A DNA stretch of 64,000 bases from JBBQFI01 sp038237805 (lineage in GTDB: Bacteria > Verrucomicrobiota > Verrucomicrobiia > Chthoniobacterales > UBA10450): the NCBI GenBank assembly GCA_038237805.1, contig JBBRYI010000001.1, positions 310,001 through 374,000 on the forward strand. The letters are read 5' to 3'. Within the stretch, counting starts at the first letter, position 1. Each line of letters starts with the position of its first letter. The notes beneath the pieces are model-generated. The model saw only the letters and a program-made list of their open reading frames with translations, was not told the DNA's origin and did not search any database. Shown here piece by piece: positions 25,330-34,404 of this stretch. The position numbers and the translations under genes were made by a program.

Positions 25330-26277
25330 ATGCCTTCGCCCTCGCTCACGCAACCGATCACATTCGAACCGATTTTCATGGAACGCGTTTGGGGCGGGCA
25401 CCGATTGCAGGAATTCTACGGGAAAGATTTGCCGAGCGGACGACCGATCGGCGAATCATGGGAGATTGTCGATCGGCCGGAAGCGCAAAGTGTCGTGCGT
25501 GACGGACCGTTGCGCGGTAAGTCGCTGCACGAACTCTGGACGCATCATCGACCCGACATTTTCGGCGATGTCCCGGACGGCCGGCGTTTTCCGCTTCTCA
25601 TAAAATTGCTCGATGCGCGCGAAAAGCTTTCCGTGCAAGTTCATCCGCCTAACGAATTGGCAGCGGAACTGGGCGGCGAAGCAAAAACGGAATTTTGGTA
25701 CATCGCCGATGCCGATCCGGGGGCAGAACTCTTTGTCGGCATGCGCCGAGGTTCGACGCGCCAGCACTTCGAACAGGCTTTGCGCAGGGGCGACGTCGCC
25801 GAACACGTGCATCGCATTGCCGTGCAGCCGGGCGACGGCATGTTTCTGCCGAGCGGACGCGTCCACGCGATCGGGGCGGGAAATCTGATCGTCGAAATTC
25901 AGCAAAACAGCGACACCACTTATCGCGTCTTTGATTGGAACCGACTCGGGACGGACGGCAAACCGAGAGACCTGCACATCGAGGAATCATTGCGTTGCAT
26001 CGATTTCGCCGATTACGAGCCCGCGCTGACAAAACCTCGGAGCGAAATACTCGTTAGGCATGACCATTTCCAAGTCGAGAAATGGAAATTGGGTTCAAAG
26101 CGCCCGGCAACAACACAAGGGAAAGTTGCCATCGTGTTTTGCCTTTCGGGAGAGATCCAGTGCGCCGGCGTTACAATAAAGCCGGGAGAATTTGTTCTCC
26201 TGCCCAGCTCGTTAGGCGATAGTAGTCTTCGAGCGTCGTCGGACGAAAGCGAGCTGCTGCGAATTACAATTCCTTGA
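25330..26277 (+). CDS. manA: Type I mannose-6-phosphate isomerase
   Basis: A 315-residue cupin-fold phosphomannose isomerase linking fructose-6-P and mannose-6-P for GDP-sugar synthesis. It shows MERVWGGHRL, SWEIVDRPEAQS, FPLLIKLLDAREKLSVQVHPPNE (metal-binding Gln and His), and PSGRVHAIGAGNLIVEIQQNSDTTYRVFDWNR. Length and motifs match the short bacterial type. The ATG at 25330 was chosen over an upstream in-frame start because the family begins near PITFEPIF. Three copies of the dispersed 9-mer (25648, 26051, 26209) lie in this one gene, reading as PNE or SLG. Confidence 0.92.
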   Translation: MPSPSLTQPITFEPIFMERVWGGHRLQEFYGKDLPSGRPIGESWEIVDRPEAQSVVRDGPLRGKSLHELWTHHRPDIFGDVPDGRRFPLLIKLLDAREKLSVQVHPPNELAAELGGEAKTEFWYIADADPGAELFVGMRRGSTRQHFEQALRRGDVAEHVHRIAVQPGDGMFLPSGRVHAIGAGNLIVEIQQNSDTTYRVFDWNRLGTDGKPRDLHIEESLRCIDFADYEPALTKPRSEILVRHDHFQVEKWKLGSKRPATTQGKVAIVFCLSGEIQCAGVTIKPGEFVLLPSSLGDSSLRASSDESELLRITIP

Positions 26278-26281
26278 TTTC

Positions 26282-26367
26282 TGTAGCGGCGGTCTCTGAC
26301 CGTCGCATGAATTGGTGGATTGCGATGCGCTTGCAGGAAGTGCGACGGTCAGAGACCGCCGCTACAG
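26282..26367. repeat. Long inverted repeat, family B copy 1
   Basis: TGTAGCGGCGGTCTCTGACC...GTCGCA is matched by TGCGAC...GGTCAGAGACCGCCGCTACAG, 26-base arms around a 33-base loop. A second copy with the same arms is at 37876-37946. It may act as a transcription terminator between convergent genes. Confidence 0.85.
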
Positions 26368-26377
26368 AAACAAAAAG

Positions 26378-26833
26378 CTAGACGTGTAGACCAGTCTGCC
26401 GCGAGCGCAGGATCGGCATCGGCTCAATCCCTTCAATTTTCCAAACTCCGTCTTCGACCACGAAGGTGTAGAGAAATGCGCGCGCGGCGCCGCTGCCGGC
26501 AAAAAAGAAAACCTGCAGAATCGCGCTCTCGCCTTCAGTCTGCACAAAGCCAAATTCAACGCGCGGCGTTTCCGTCAGTTCCACGAAGTTGTGTCGAATC
26601 ATGCGCTCGAACTGCGACAACGAAAATTTTTGCTGCACGCGGCTCGAGGCGTTGCGATAAGCGCGGGAAAAATCAGCGGCGCGGAACGCGCTCAGTTGAT
26701 TGCCGACGACAGAGTAAAGTTCGCGTGGTGCCGGCGCCGGCGTTTCCCTTGCTAACTGATGCGTGACGATGAGAGCCGCGGCCCAAAGCGAGAAGACGCA
26801 CAGCAGAAGAAACGATTTCGCGATCCGCGTCAT
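26378..26833 (-). CDS. Exported protein of DUF4864 type
   Basis: A 151-residue protein with an N-terminal signal or anchor (FLLLCVFSLWAAALIVTHQLA). The remainder (VVGNQLSAFRAADFSRAYRNASSRVQQKFSLSQFERMIR, then YTFVVEDGVWKIEGIEPMP) resembles the NTF2-like DUF4864 family. It overlaps the DUF971 gene by 4 bases, the last of four such overlaps in this operon. Function unknown. Confidence 0.7.
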   Translation of the reverse strand: MTRIAKSFLLLCVFSLWAAALIVTHQLARETPAPAPRELYSVVGNQLSAFRAADFSRAYRNASSRVQQKFSLSQFERMIRHNFVELTETPRVEFGFVQTEGESAILQVFFFAGSGAARAFLYTFVVEDGVWKIEGIEPMPILRSRQTGLHV

Positions 26834-27183
26834 TTCGCCTCGTGCGTTGCCTCCGCCAATCGCCGCAAATATTGAAAGGCATAGAGTCCTGTGTTGTGGC
26901 CATCTTCCCAGCGAGGTTGCAGCGCGTATCCACCGATGATCCCGAATCCAGCGAGCATAAAGCTTTTGTCGGTATAGCTAACTTCGGGCCGCACAACATT
27001 TCCAAGAACATCCGGCTCACCACCGCATGCAGCGCAGGGACAAGCACGGCGCAGGAATTCCAATCGAAAATACGATTCGGTTCCGTCGTTCCATTGGATC
27101 GCAAGCTCGTCGCCGATCAACTGAACATTCTTTGCCGCGACCCGCACGTGAGAATTGTAACCGATCAGGTCGACGAAGATCAA
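26830..27183 (-). CDS. DUF971 domain protein
   Basis: A 117-residue DUF971 protein (gamma-butyrobetaine hydroxylase N-terminal-like fold). It has LAIQWNDGTESYFRLEFLRRACPCAACGGE, with a likely metal-binding CPCAAC, and the C-terminal WEDGHNTGLYAFQYLRRL. Stand-alone DUF971 proteins are linked by context to iron-sulfur biology, but the role is not settled. Both ends overlap neighbours by 4 bases. Confidence 0.85.
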   Translation of the reverse strand: MIFVDLIGYNSHVRVAAKNVQLIGDELAIQWNDGTESYFRLEFLRRACPCAACGGEPDVLGNVVRPEVSYTDKSFMLAGFGIIGGYALQPRWEDGHNTGLYAFQYLRRLAEATHEAK

Positions 27184-27899
27184 TCATCGGCCTCATGGGT
27201 GGCGCGCAGTCGTATCGGCGTGCGTGGGCCGAAGATCGCCGTTCCGACCCGCACCAAAGTCGCGCCTTCTTCAATTGCGACAGAAAAATCGTGACTCATG
27301 CCCATGGAAAGATGTGGCAATTGCACGCCAAATCTCTGCGTGAGATCATCGCGCACTTCGCGCAAGGCCACGAAAAATTTTCGTGACGCTTCCGCTTCTG
27401 CCGCCAGCGGCGGAATCGCCATCAAGCCTTCAACGGTAATTCTGCCTAACGAATCGATCTGTTCGAACTGCGAGCGCAGCAAATCCGGCGTGAAACCGAT
27501 CTTGCTCCCCTCGCCTGCCACGTTCACTTCGAGCAAAACGCGTGGATGTAAGCCTGTGTCTTCTGCGATTCGATTCATGTTTTCTGCCAGCGCGAGCGAG
27601 TCGATACTATGAAAAAGTTCGAATAACGGGAGCGCATGTCGCACTTTGTTTTTTTGCAGGCGGCCGATGAAATGCCAGCGCACAGCCGAGGGTAACAGCG
27701 GAATTTTCGCGCGTGCTTCCTGCACGCGACTCTCCCCAAAGATTTCCTGACCCGCGTCGAAGGCAGCGCGAACTTTTTCGGCTTCGTGAGTTTTCGAAAC
27801 CGCAATCAGTTGAATTTCGTCGGGCGGTCGGCCCGATTTCTTTGCCGCTTCCGATATTTGCGACCGCACCTGCTCGAGATTGTGTGCGATGTCATTCAT
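27180..27899 (-). CDS. yggS: YggS/PLPBP family PLP homeostasis protein
   Basis: A 239-residue protein with the alanine-racemase N-terminal barrel. PLP attaches at the lysine of AVSKTHEAEKV. Other landmarks are FGESRVQEA, WHFIGRLQKNK, LLEVNVAGEGSKIGF and LSMGMSHDFSVAIEEGATLVRVGTAIFG. YggS proteins keep free PLP in check and affect amino acid pools; they are not racemases. It overlaps the LMF1-like gene upstream and the DUF971 gene downstream by 4 bases each. Confidence 0.92.
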   Translation of the reverse strand: MNDIAHNLEQVRSQISEAAKKSGRPPDEIQLIAVSKTHEAEKVRAAFDAGQEIFGESRVQEARAKIPLLPSAVRWHFIGRLQKNKVRHALPLFELFHSIDSLALAENMNRIAEDTGLHPRVLLEVNVAGEGSKIGFTPDLLRSQFEQIDSLGRITVEGLMAIPPLAAEAEASRKFFVALREVRDDLTQRFGVQLPHLSMGMSHDFSVAIEEGATLVRVGTAIFGPRTPIRLRATHEADD

Positions 27900-29437
27900 C
27901 GATCATGTTTCAACCAGCCCGCGCGCGGCAGCAACGCGTTCAATTGCGAATTGTCGGTGGATAATGGCGGAAGCCAAATTTGCTTTTGATCGCGCTCCCA
28001 CCATTTGCCCTCCCGATTTCCGGCCGGGACAAATTTGTAACGATACCAAACCGCGCGGACATAGCGCGGCGGTTTATCGGGGAACGGATTACGGGCGAAC
28101 AGACTCACCGCGCCCGGATCGTTGTGTAAGAGTTTCCAAACAAGATTGAGCGTCCAGGGATATTCGCCGGGCGTTCCCATGGCAGCGAACCACATCTGCC
28201 AATCAAGCCGCAATTGATAGGGCGCAATCTGCGGCGGACGTTTGTCGAGCGCCACCGGCAGACCTTTGTAGGGGTACGGTTTCCAAGTCGCAGTTTCGTC
28301 CGGAAAATAAGAATCCGTTCCCTCGAATACGACATTGAAGCGCTCTTTCCCGACGGCACCAAATGCACCGTAGGTGTTCACCAAATCGAGCGGATCGAAG
28401 GAAGTGTTCATGATCTGCTGCGCGGAAAGGACATTCAACAGCGGTTGAATACTCAACACCGCAACGAGCGCGGTGACGGCGAGGGTGATCCGTTGCATCG
28501 GTCGCGAAATTTTCGCAGACTTCGCAGCGGCTTCAGCGCGATGCTCCAGCCTGCGCGGCAAAACTTTCGCCCATGCGCGATCGTCAAAGCAGGCGAGTGC
28601 GGGAACAATCGTGATCCAGTTTAGGAAGGAAAGATTTCCGCTCAAGATGATGACGATTTGAAAAACGATAATGATGATGCCTGCGACATAACGCGCGATG
28701 CGCGGCCAAAACACAAACCAAGGCGCAGCCAATTCCGCGATGTGATTGAAGAGCGTGCCGAAACGCAGCACGCCCCTCGGCAAAAAATGAAACCAACGGC
28801 TTAGTCCGTTTGGGATTGGTTGCGTTTCAAAGTGATAATAAAGCGCGGTCAGATCGCGCCAGCTCGCGTCGCCGCGAATCTTGATCAAGCCCGCGCCGAG
28901 CATGATGCGGAAAATCAGCGCGCGGAATAACCAGAAAATGACGAGCGGCGGAGCGCGTCGCGGAAAAGGGCGCGCGTCAAGCAATGGGCAAAGAAAGATC
29001 GCAAGGAATCCAGTTTCGAGCAGCTGAACTTCCCATCCATAGGAATACCAGTCCTGTCCGACGTGGACGAACGACATATAGAGAAACCAGAGAACACCCA
29101 GCATTATCGCGTTCGCATAACCGGCGACGACCACGCACGACAATCCGAATCCGATCCAGGCTACGATGACAAGCGCTGTGTCCGATTGGCTAAACCAGAA
29201 GAGTGATGGCAATCGCAAAAAACCTGCGAAAGACGAGCCGAGCGCGTCACGGACACGATCGACAAACAAAGGCAGCGGCAACAAACCGCGCTCACCGATG
29301 AGCGGAATAATTTGATTCGCCGCAACAAGAAACGCGGTCGCATAAATAAATCCGAGCAAGCGCAAGATGACGAAGCGCGTGAGCCAATACGTGCTGCCAG
29401 CTTCGCCGGGCAATTGTCGCCACCGATCGGCTTCCAT
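27896..29437 (-). CDS. Lipase maturation factor 1-like membrane protein
   Basis: A 513-residue polytopic protein of the LMF1 family. It has about eight hydrophobic segments, LQLLETGFLAIF-type helices, RIMLGAGLIKIRGDASWRDLTALYYHFETQPIPNGLSRWFHFLP and the C-terminal GTDSYFPDETATWKPYPYKGLP and YRYKFVP. In vertebrates LMF1 helps fold lipases in the ER; the bacterial role is unknown. It is the first gene of a tightly overlapping four-gene operon. Confidence 0.87.
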   Translation of the reverse strand: MEADRWRQLPGEAGSTYWLTRFVILRLLGFIYATAFLVAANQIIPLIGERGLLPLPLFVDRVRDALGSSFAGFLRLPSLFWFSQSDTALVIVAWIGFGLSCVVVAGYANAIMLGVLWFLYMSFVHVGQDWYSYGWEVQLLETGFLAIFLCPLLDARPFPRRAPPLVIFWLFRALIFRIMLGAGLIKIRGDASWRDLTALYYHFETQPIPNGLSRWFHFLPRGVLRFGTLFNHIAELAAPWFVFWPRIARYVAGIIIIVFQIVIILSGNLSFLNWITIVPALACFDDRAWAKVLPRRLEHRAEAAAKSAKISRPMQRITLAVTALVAVLSIQPLLNVLSAQQIMNTSFDPLDLVNTYGAFGAVGKERFNVVFEGTDSYFPDETATWKPYPYKGLPVALDKRPPQIAPYQLRLDWQMWFAAMGTPGEYPWTLNLVWKLLHNDPGAVSLFARNPFPDKPPRYVRAVWYRYKFVPAGNREGKWWERDQKQIWLPPLSTDNSQLNALLPRAGWLKHDR

Positions 29438-29475
29438 CGAAACACCTTAAACCGAAAGCGACTCGTTAGGCAAAA

Positions 29476-30270
29476 TTAGAAGGGCGATTTGACAACGCCG
29501 CCATCCACGCGCAAGGCTGCGCCGTTTGTCGCCGAAGCGAGCGGACTGCACACGAATGCAACAATCGGCGCAACTTCATCCGGTTTGGCAAAACGTTTGA
29601 GCAGCGAAGTCGGCCGCGCGGTTTTGAAAAATTCCTTCTCGAATTGCTCGCTACTTTGATCGTTTTCTTTCGCGAGCGAATCGACGAAATCCTTCACACC
29701 TTCAGAAGCAGTCGGACCCGGCAAAACTGCATTCACTGTTACGCCTGTGCCGGCGCAAGTCTCCGCCAGCCCGCGCGCGAGCGCGATCTGCGCAGTCTTC
29801 GTCGTACCGTAGTGAATCATCTCCGCTGGAATTTGCAGCGCGGACTCGCTCGAAATGAAAACGATCCGGCCCCAATTGCTTTCTTTCATTTTCGGAAGGT
29901 AGGCGCGACTCAAGCGCACTCCGCTCATGACGTTCGTTTCAAAAAAACGCAGCCAATCATCGTCGCTGATCTTCTCAAATGGTTTCGGTTCGAAAATGCC
30001 GAGGTTATTTACGAGAATTTCCGTTTCCGGAACTTCCTTAAGGAAATGCTCTACTCCGTCGCGCTTACTCAGATCCGCAGCAACGCCGCGCACTTGTCCT
30101 TTCGCTCCCGCTTTTTGAATTCGCGCCACGGCCGCCGCGACACTTTTGTCCGAGCGCCCATTCACGATTACATTCGCCCCTTCATTCGCGAGCAGGCTCG
30201 CGATTGCCCAACCAATCCCCGCGGTTGATCCGGTAACGACGGCGCTTTTATGCTGCAGTTGTAGGTCCAT
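29476..30270 (-). CDS. SDR family NAD(P)-dependent oxidoreductase
   Basis: A 264-residue classical short-chain dehydrogenase. It has TGSTAGIGWAIA for cofactor binding, VNNLGIF, the catalytic Ser in FISSESALQ, and YGTTK supplying Tyr and Lys. The C terminus ATNGAALRVDGGVV is typical. The ATG at 30270 was preferred because it precedes LQLQHKSAVVTG directly; an upstream start overlaps the divergent gene. Substrate unknown. Confidence 0.88.
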   Translation of the reverse strand: MDLQLQHKSAVVTGSTAGIGWAIASLLANEGANVIVNGRSDKSVAAAVARIQKAGAKGQVRGVAADLSKRDGVEHFLKEVPETEILVNNLGIFEPKPFEKISDDDWLRFFETNVMSGVRLSRAYLPKMKESNWGRIVFISSESALQIPAEMIHYGTTKTAQIALARGLAETCAGTGVTVNAVLPGPTASEGVKDFVDSLAKENDQSSEQFEKEFFKTARPTSLLKRFAKPDEVAPIVAFVCSPLASATNGAALRVDGGVVKSPF

Positions 30271-30292
30271 ACTTCTATATCGCTCCGCAAAG

Positions 30293-31057
30293 ATGAATTT
30301 CGCGCGCAAAGTTCAAAAACTCTTCACGGCCGAAGCGCTCGAGAGTCTTTGGGATCACGCCAAACGCTGGACGCACCCGGTCGATGTGCAAAAAATGCGC
30401 AGCGGCATCGATCGCAAAGCATGGGAGAATTTGCGCGCGCGTTACCCGCAGCAGCCGGACGCGCCACGCATCAATCGCTTTTCCGACGTCGATCATTGGC
30501 TGAAGATCAACGTCGAACGTGCGCAGGATTTGTGGCTCGATCGCAGCGCGCCGATGCGGATTCTCGATCTCGGCTGCGGGCCCGGATATTTTCTTTACGT
30601 CTGCAAGCAACTTGGTCACGACGGCGTTGGCGTCGACATCGACGAGCAGTCGCTTTTCCGCGAAACGACCGCGTTGCTCGGAGTCCGCCGCGTGATTTTC
30701 CGAATCGAACCGCAAATTCCTTTGCCCGATCTCGCTGGAAAATTCGATCTCGTCAGCGGACATCGTGTGTGTTTCCAAAAAACGGTTCGTTGGGGAACCG
30801 GCCCGGGCGAATGGCATGAATGGGAGCCTAACGACTGGAAGTTTTTTCTCGACGACGTGCGCGCCAATATTCTGAGACCGGAGGGACGAATACTTCTCGA
30901 TTTTAATCCGCGGGCCGATGGCCATTCGTTCTTTACCGCTGAGCTCCGTGATGTTCTGACCTACGAAGGCGCGCGCATCTTTCGCTCGAAGGCCTTGCTC
31001 AGTGCGGACTCGGCGAGGCAAGCGCAATTCAAACCGAGCCTAACGATGCGGCGCTAG
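30293..31057 (+). CDS. Class I SAM-dependent methyltransferase
   Basis: A 254-residue protein with SAM motif ILDLGCGPGYFLYVCKQLG and acidic motif GVGVDIDEQ, followed by LVSGHRVCFQK and the late strand GRILLDFNPR. The N-terminal 90 residues are helical and of unknown fold. It is divergent from the SDR gene across 22 bases. Two copies of the dispersed motif (30827, 31039) lie near its end. Substrate unknown. Confidence 0.82.
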   Translation: MNFARKVQKLFTAEALESLWDHAKRWTHPVDVQKMRSGIDRKAWENLRARYPQQPDAPRINRFSDVDHWLKINVERAQDLWLDRSAPMRILDLGCGPGYFLYVCKQLGHDGVGVDIDEQSLFRETTALLGVRRVIFRIEPQIPLPDLAGKFDLVSGHRVCFQKTVRWGTGPGEWHEWEPNDWKFFLDDVRANILRPEGRILLDFNPRADGHSFFTAELRDVLTYEGARIFRSKALLSADSARQAQFKPSLTMRR

Positions 31058-31232
31058 GTCAGAGCACCTATTGTCTGTCGAAGAATTGATCTCGACAAGA
31101 ATGGGCGCGAGCGGTCAATCTGCGTGATCGCATAAGATCTGGACCAGGCGCGGACGCTTATCCTGGGGCTTCTTCCCCTCTTTCAGACCTGAACATTGCA
31201 GGTTAAACCACCACGGTGAAGGAACAGTCCAT

Positions 31233-32783
31233 ATGTATCAGCCGATTCAGTTACAAGCGACAATTGTAGTGGCACCCAATTCGACGAGGCAGTCAATAGT
31301 GCGGCGCGGTTTCCCTCTCATCGCGCTCGCATGCCTTGCGTTTTCGCCGACCACCCGAGCCGTGAGCCCGGCACCGGACGGTGGTTATCCCGGTGAAAAC
31401 ACCGCTGAAGGAGACTTTGCGCTCTTAAGCCTCACTAGCGGCCACGACAATACGGCCATTGGTTTTGATGCACTCTTAAGCAACACTTCCGGCGGGTTCA
31501 ACACGGCCACGGGGGCTGGTGCGCTTCTTAATAACATCGGGGGCTTTTACAACACGGCCACTGGTTATCAAGCGCTCGCCCACAATACCGGTGGCCTTGA
31601 CAACACCGCTACTGGTTTCCAAGCGCTCTTCAGCAACACCACCGGCACCTACAATGTGGCCACCGGTGATTACGCGCTCTCCAGCAACACCACCGGCAAT
31701 TACAACACGGCTGCGGGTGCTCAGGCGCTCATAAGGAACACCACCGGCAGCAAAAACACCGCCACCGGTTTTCAAGCGCTTTTAAACAACACGACTGGGA
31801 GCAACAACCTGGCCAGCGGTGGCAGCGCGCTCTTGAGCAACACAATCGGCAACGACAACACGGCCACCGGTCTTGATGCGCTTCAAAGCAACACAACCGG
31901 CAGCAACAACACAGCCAACGGTTTTCAGGCGCTCAATAGCAACACAACCGGCGCCAACAACCTGGCCAACGGTTTTAAAGCGCTCTTTAACAACACGACT
32001 GGAGTTAACAACATGGCCACTGGCACCAACGCCCTTTTTGGCAATACCACCGGTTTCTTTAACACGGCGAACGGGTCCTTCGCCATGGTCCACAACACCA
32101 CGGGCCACTACAATGTGGCGGAGGGCCTCAACGCCCTCTATAGCAACACCACGGGGAGCAATAACATTGCCGTGGGTATTTCCGCCGGAGGTGATCTCAC
32201 CACCGGTAGCGGTAATATCGATATCGGTAATCGTGGAGTAGCAGCTGAAGCCAACACCATTCGCATTGGCTTTGCTCAAACCAAGACCTTTGTGGCTGGG
32301 GTAAGGAATGCCGTGACCGCGGGCGGCGTGGCGGTCTTTGTCAATGCCAGCGGACAACTCGGCACTAATCCTTCTTCCAAGCGTTTTAAAGAAGAGATTG
32401 TTCCCATGGACAAGCAAAGCGAGGCGGTCTTAAGCCTGCATCCGGTTAGCTTCCGTTATAAGAAAGAACTCGATCCGAGTAAAACGGCCCAGTTTGGTCT
32501 GATCGCGGAGGAAGTAGCGAAGGTTAATCCCGATCTGGTCGCGCGCGATGATAAGGGCGAGATTTACTCGGTTCGCTACGAAGCGGTGAACGCTATGTTA
32601 CTTAACGAGTTCCTTAAAGAACACCACAACGGTGAACAACAGGATCGCACGATTGCGAACCTGGAAGCAGAGGTTGCGCAGCTAAAGTCAGCGCTTAAAG
32701 AACAGGCATTGAAAATCCAAAAGGTGAGCGACCAGCTTGAAGTGAACAGACTTGCACCGCAAATGGTTGCCAACAACAGGTAA
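31233..32783 (+). CDS. Tail-fibre-like surface protein with YadA-type head repeats and S74 chaperone domain
   Basis: A 516-residue protein. A signal sequence (GFPLIALACLAFSPTTRA) is followed by about 17 tandem 17-residue repeats of the form NTATGFQALLSNTTGSN (residues about 55-335), a left-handed parallel beta-roll of the trimeric-autotransporter head type. The last 136 residues are a peptidase S74 intramolecular chaperone: SSKRFKEE gives the Ser-Lys dyad (S381, K386), though the usual Asp after Ser is Ser. AQFGLIAEEVAKVNPDLV and YSVRYEAVNAMLLNEFLKE follow, then a coiled coil. The S74 domain trimerises and usually cleaves itself off. The ATG is preceded by GAAGGAAC. No phage genes surround it. 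Confidence 0.88.
   Translation: MYQPIQLQATIVVAPNSTRQSIVRRGFPLIALACLAFSPTTRAVSPAPDGGYPGENTAEGDFALLSLTSGHDNTAIGFDALLSNTSGGFNTATGAGALLNNIGGFYNTATGYQALAHNTGGLDNTATGFQALFSNTTGTYNVATGDYALSSNTTGNYNTAAGAQALIRNTTGSKNTATGFQALLNNTTGSNNLASGGSALLSNTIGNDNTATGLDALQSNTTGSNNTANGFQALNSNTTGANNLANGFKALFNNTTGVNNMATGTNALFGNTTGFFNTANGSFAMVHNTTGHYNVAEGLNALYSNTTGSNNIAVGISAGGDLTTGSGNIDIGNRGVAAEANTIRIGFAQTKTFVAGVRNAVTAGGVAVFVNASGQLGTNPSSKRFKEEIVPMDKQSEAVLSLHPVSFRYKKELDPSKTAQFGLIAEEVAKVNPDLVARDDKGEIYSVRYEAVNAMLLNEFLKEHHNGEQQDRTIANLEAEVAQLKSALKEQALKIQKVSDQLEVNRLAPQMVANNR
31440..32160. repeat. Tandem 51-bp coding repeats
   Basis: Units of 51 bases built around AACACCACCGGC and ACGGCCACCGGTTTTCAAGCG repeat head to tail within the tail-fibre gene. 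Identity is high between neighbours but not perfect, so copy number could vary by slipped replication or recombination. Confidence 0.85.
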
Positions 32784-32796
32784 AGCTGCGGAGCTG

Positions 32797-33552
32797 CTAT
32801 ATTTTCCAACTCGAACAATCCCAACCGAGAAGTTTTTCGAGCTTGGTGATATCTTCGTGGAAGAAGCCGTAAACGCGCCGTCGCTCCTCCAACATTATCT
32901 CACGCTCGTAAGGAATGGGGTTTCTTTCCTTATTGCGAATGTTTCGCAACGACTCCGCGCCAACAAAGTTAAAGATTGCATTCATTACGTCGGAAAAGTT
33001 GCCTCGCAGATCATCTGACCTAACGACTTTTATCTGTTGGCGTGGAAAGTATTCAAATACTCGCTCAAGCTGCTCGCCGTAGAGCCCGCGCCCGACGTAT
33101 GAAAAGCGGCGCGACTGCAAAGGCGCAACCTCTTTCTGGCGCTGTTCTTCCGCTTTGATGGCATCGAGAAAATCGAGAGTGTCATAACCGCGCTCGCGTT
33201 GCATGTTCCAATGCGAGAACGCGCGATCCACCGGGTTCCTCAGCAAGATGATGAGCTTGATATTCTTGCTGTAGCTCCAGATTCTTTCCATGGCTGGACG
33301 CCAGTAGAGATAAGCAGGCGTTGATTCGCCCGCGGCGACGGCGCGCGACGGCGGACGAAAACTGTCGTGCAAGTCCTGATAGTTTACGCCTTTCGCGAAT
33401 CGCTCTTCGTCGTCAAAAAAATGCAGCTCTTCTTTGTCGGGCAGCGCGATTTGTGGATGCCTTTCCAATTGATAATGCAGTGCGGTTGTCCCGCTCTTCT
33501 GCGCGCCGGCAACAATGAAATCAAGCCGCTCGACTTTACCGTTCTTGATCAT
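32797..33552 (-). CDS. Sulfotransferase family protein
   Basis: A 251-residue PAPS-dependent sulfotransferase. The 5'-phosphosulfate loop is FIVAGAQKSGTTALHYQL near the N terminus and the 3'-phosphate site is LRNPVDRAFSHWNMQ. The conserved ELHFFDDE and the late KERNP segment also fit bacterial heparan-type enzymes. The ATG at 33552 gives the usual short lead before the PAPS loop; longer starts overlap the upstream gene further. It overlaps the N-acetyltransferase gene by 17 bases. Acceptor unknown. Confidence 0.85.
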   Translation of the reverse strand: MIKNGKVERLDFIVAGAQKSGTTALHYQLERHPQIALPDKEELHFFDDEERFAKGVNYQDLHDSFRPPSRAVAAGESTPAYLYWRPAMERIWSYSKNIKLIILLRNPVDRAFSHWNMQRERGYDTLDFLDAIKAEEQRQKEVAPLQSRRFSYVGRGLYGEQLERVFEYFPRQQIKVVRSDDLRGNFSDVMNAIFNFVGAESLRNIRNKERNPIPYEREIMLEERRRVYGFFHEDITKLEKLLGWDCSSWKI

Positions 33553-34348
33553 TAGGCGACCGAAAACGTGTGCCATCAGGGAAGTGCAAATCAAAACGCT
33601 CACGCAACACTCGCAACAGTGCTGCATCGCTTTCAATTTTTTCGATGCGATTGCCAGACGCATTGGCCGTGCTCAACTCACGACCGCGCAAAATCGAACG
33701 CACATTTTCTGATGGCAGTTGTGCAGTGACAAATTGCACAAACGATGATTGCGGCCAGGTCGAACAAAAGTGGTTAGGCGGTTCGTAATCGACCGGCAAC
33801 TGCGGTTCGAGCGTGAAAGAATATTGATCAGCGCTGATGGGACACTGGGGACAAGAAAGAATCCATTGTTCGTCTTCGCGCCGCAGCCGAAAACTCCATG
33901 CGCCTTGCTGCGATACTTCACCGTCTACCAACGCGATCGGCTCGAGTAATCCCCAACCGCCGAAACCGACATCGGCGAGCCACGATTTTCCGTCCGCTTC
34001 GACTTTTAACGCCATGTGCGTGCGCGGTCGCACTTCGTTGGTGCCAAATCGCACGCGCGCAGCCATGCGTGTCACGACAAAGCCGAGTTGCTCCAACGCG
34101 GCTGCGAACAAGGCGTTTTGTTCGAAACAATATCCGCCACGACGGTTGCGCACGAGCTTCGTCTGCAAGCTGGCGAGATCGAGACGAATCGACTTCCCGA
34201 GCATGATGTCGAGATTCTCAAATGGAATGTGCGTCGCGTGGGCGCGATGGAGCGCACGCAATATTTCTGCGGTCGGACTCCGCTCTCCGGAGTAATCGAT
34301 GCGCGCGAGATAGGCATCGAGGTCGAGAGCATCAACTTCCTTGTTCAT
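33536..34348 (-). CDS. nat: Arylamine N-acetyltransferase
   Basis: A 270-residue NAT enzyme with the catalytic triad C74 (RGGYCFEQN), H111 (RTHMAL) and D126 (WLADVGFGG), at spacing standard for bacterial NATs. It would acetylate arylamines or hydrazines from acetyl-CoA. The N-terminal IPFENLDIMLGKSIRLD is also typical. The ATG at 34348 was chosen over an upstream alternative that adds 15 unmatched residues. Confidence 0.9.
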   Translation of the reverse strand: MNKEVDALDLDAYLARIDYSGERSPTAEILRALHRAHATHIPFENLDIMLGKSIRLDLASLQTKLVRNRRGGYCFEQNALFAAALEQLGFVVTRMAARVRFGTNEVRPRTHMALKVEADGKSWLADVGFGGWGLLEPIALVDGEVSQQGAWSFRLRREDEQWILSCPQCPISADQYSFTLEPQLPVDYEPPNHFCSTWPQSSFVQFVTAQLPSENVRSILRGRELSTANASGNRIEKIESDAALLRVLRERFDLHFPDGTRFRSPNDQER

Positions 34349-34404
34349 CGATTGTGTTGAAACTTGTGCGCGAAGCAGAAGCCAGGCAACCATCGCGGCG
34401 AACC

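Noticed and set aside
31476..32417. Long antisense frames across the tail-fibre repeats, and the tandem repeats as a possible CRISPR array
   Set aside because: The 51-bp units are contiguous coding repeats without unique spacers; the antisense frames only mirror them.
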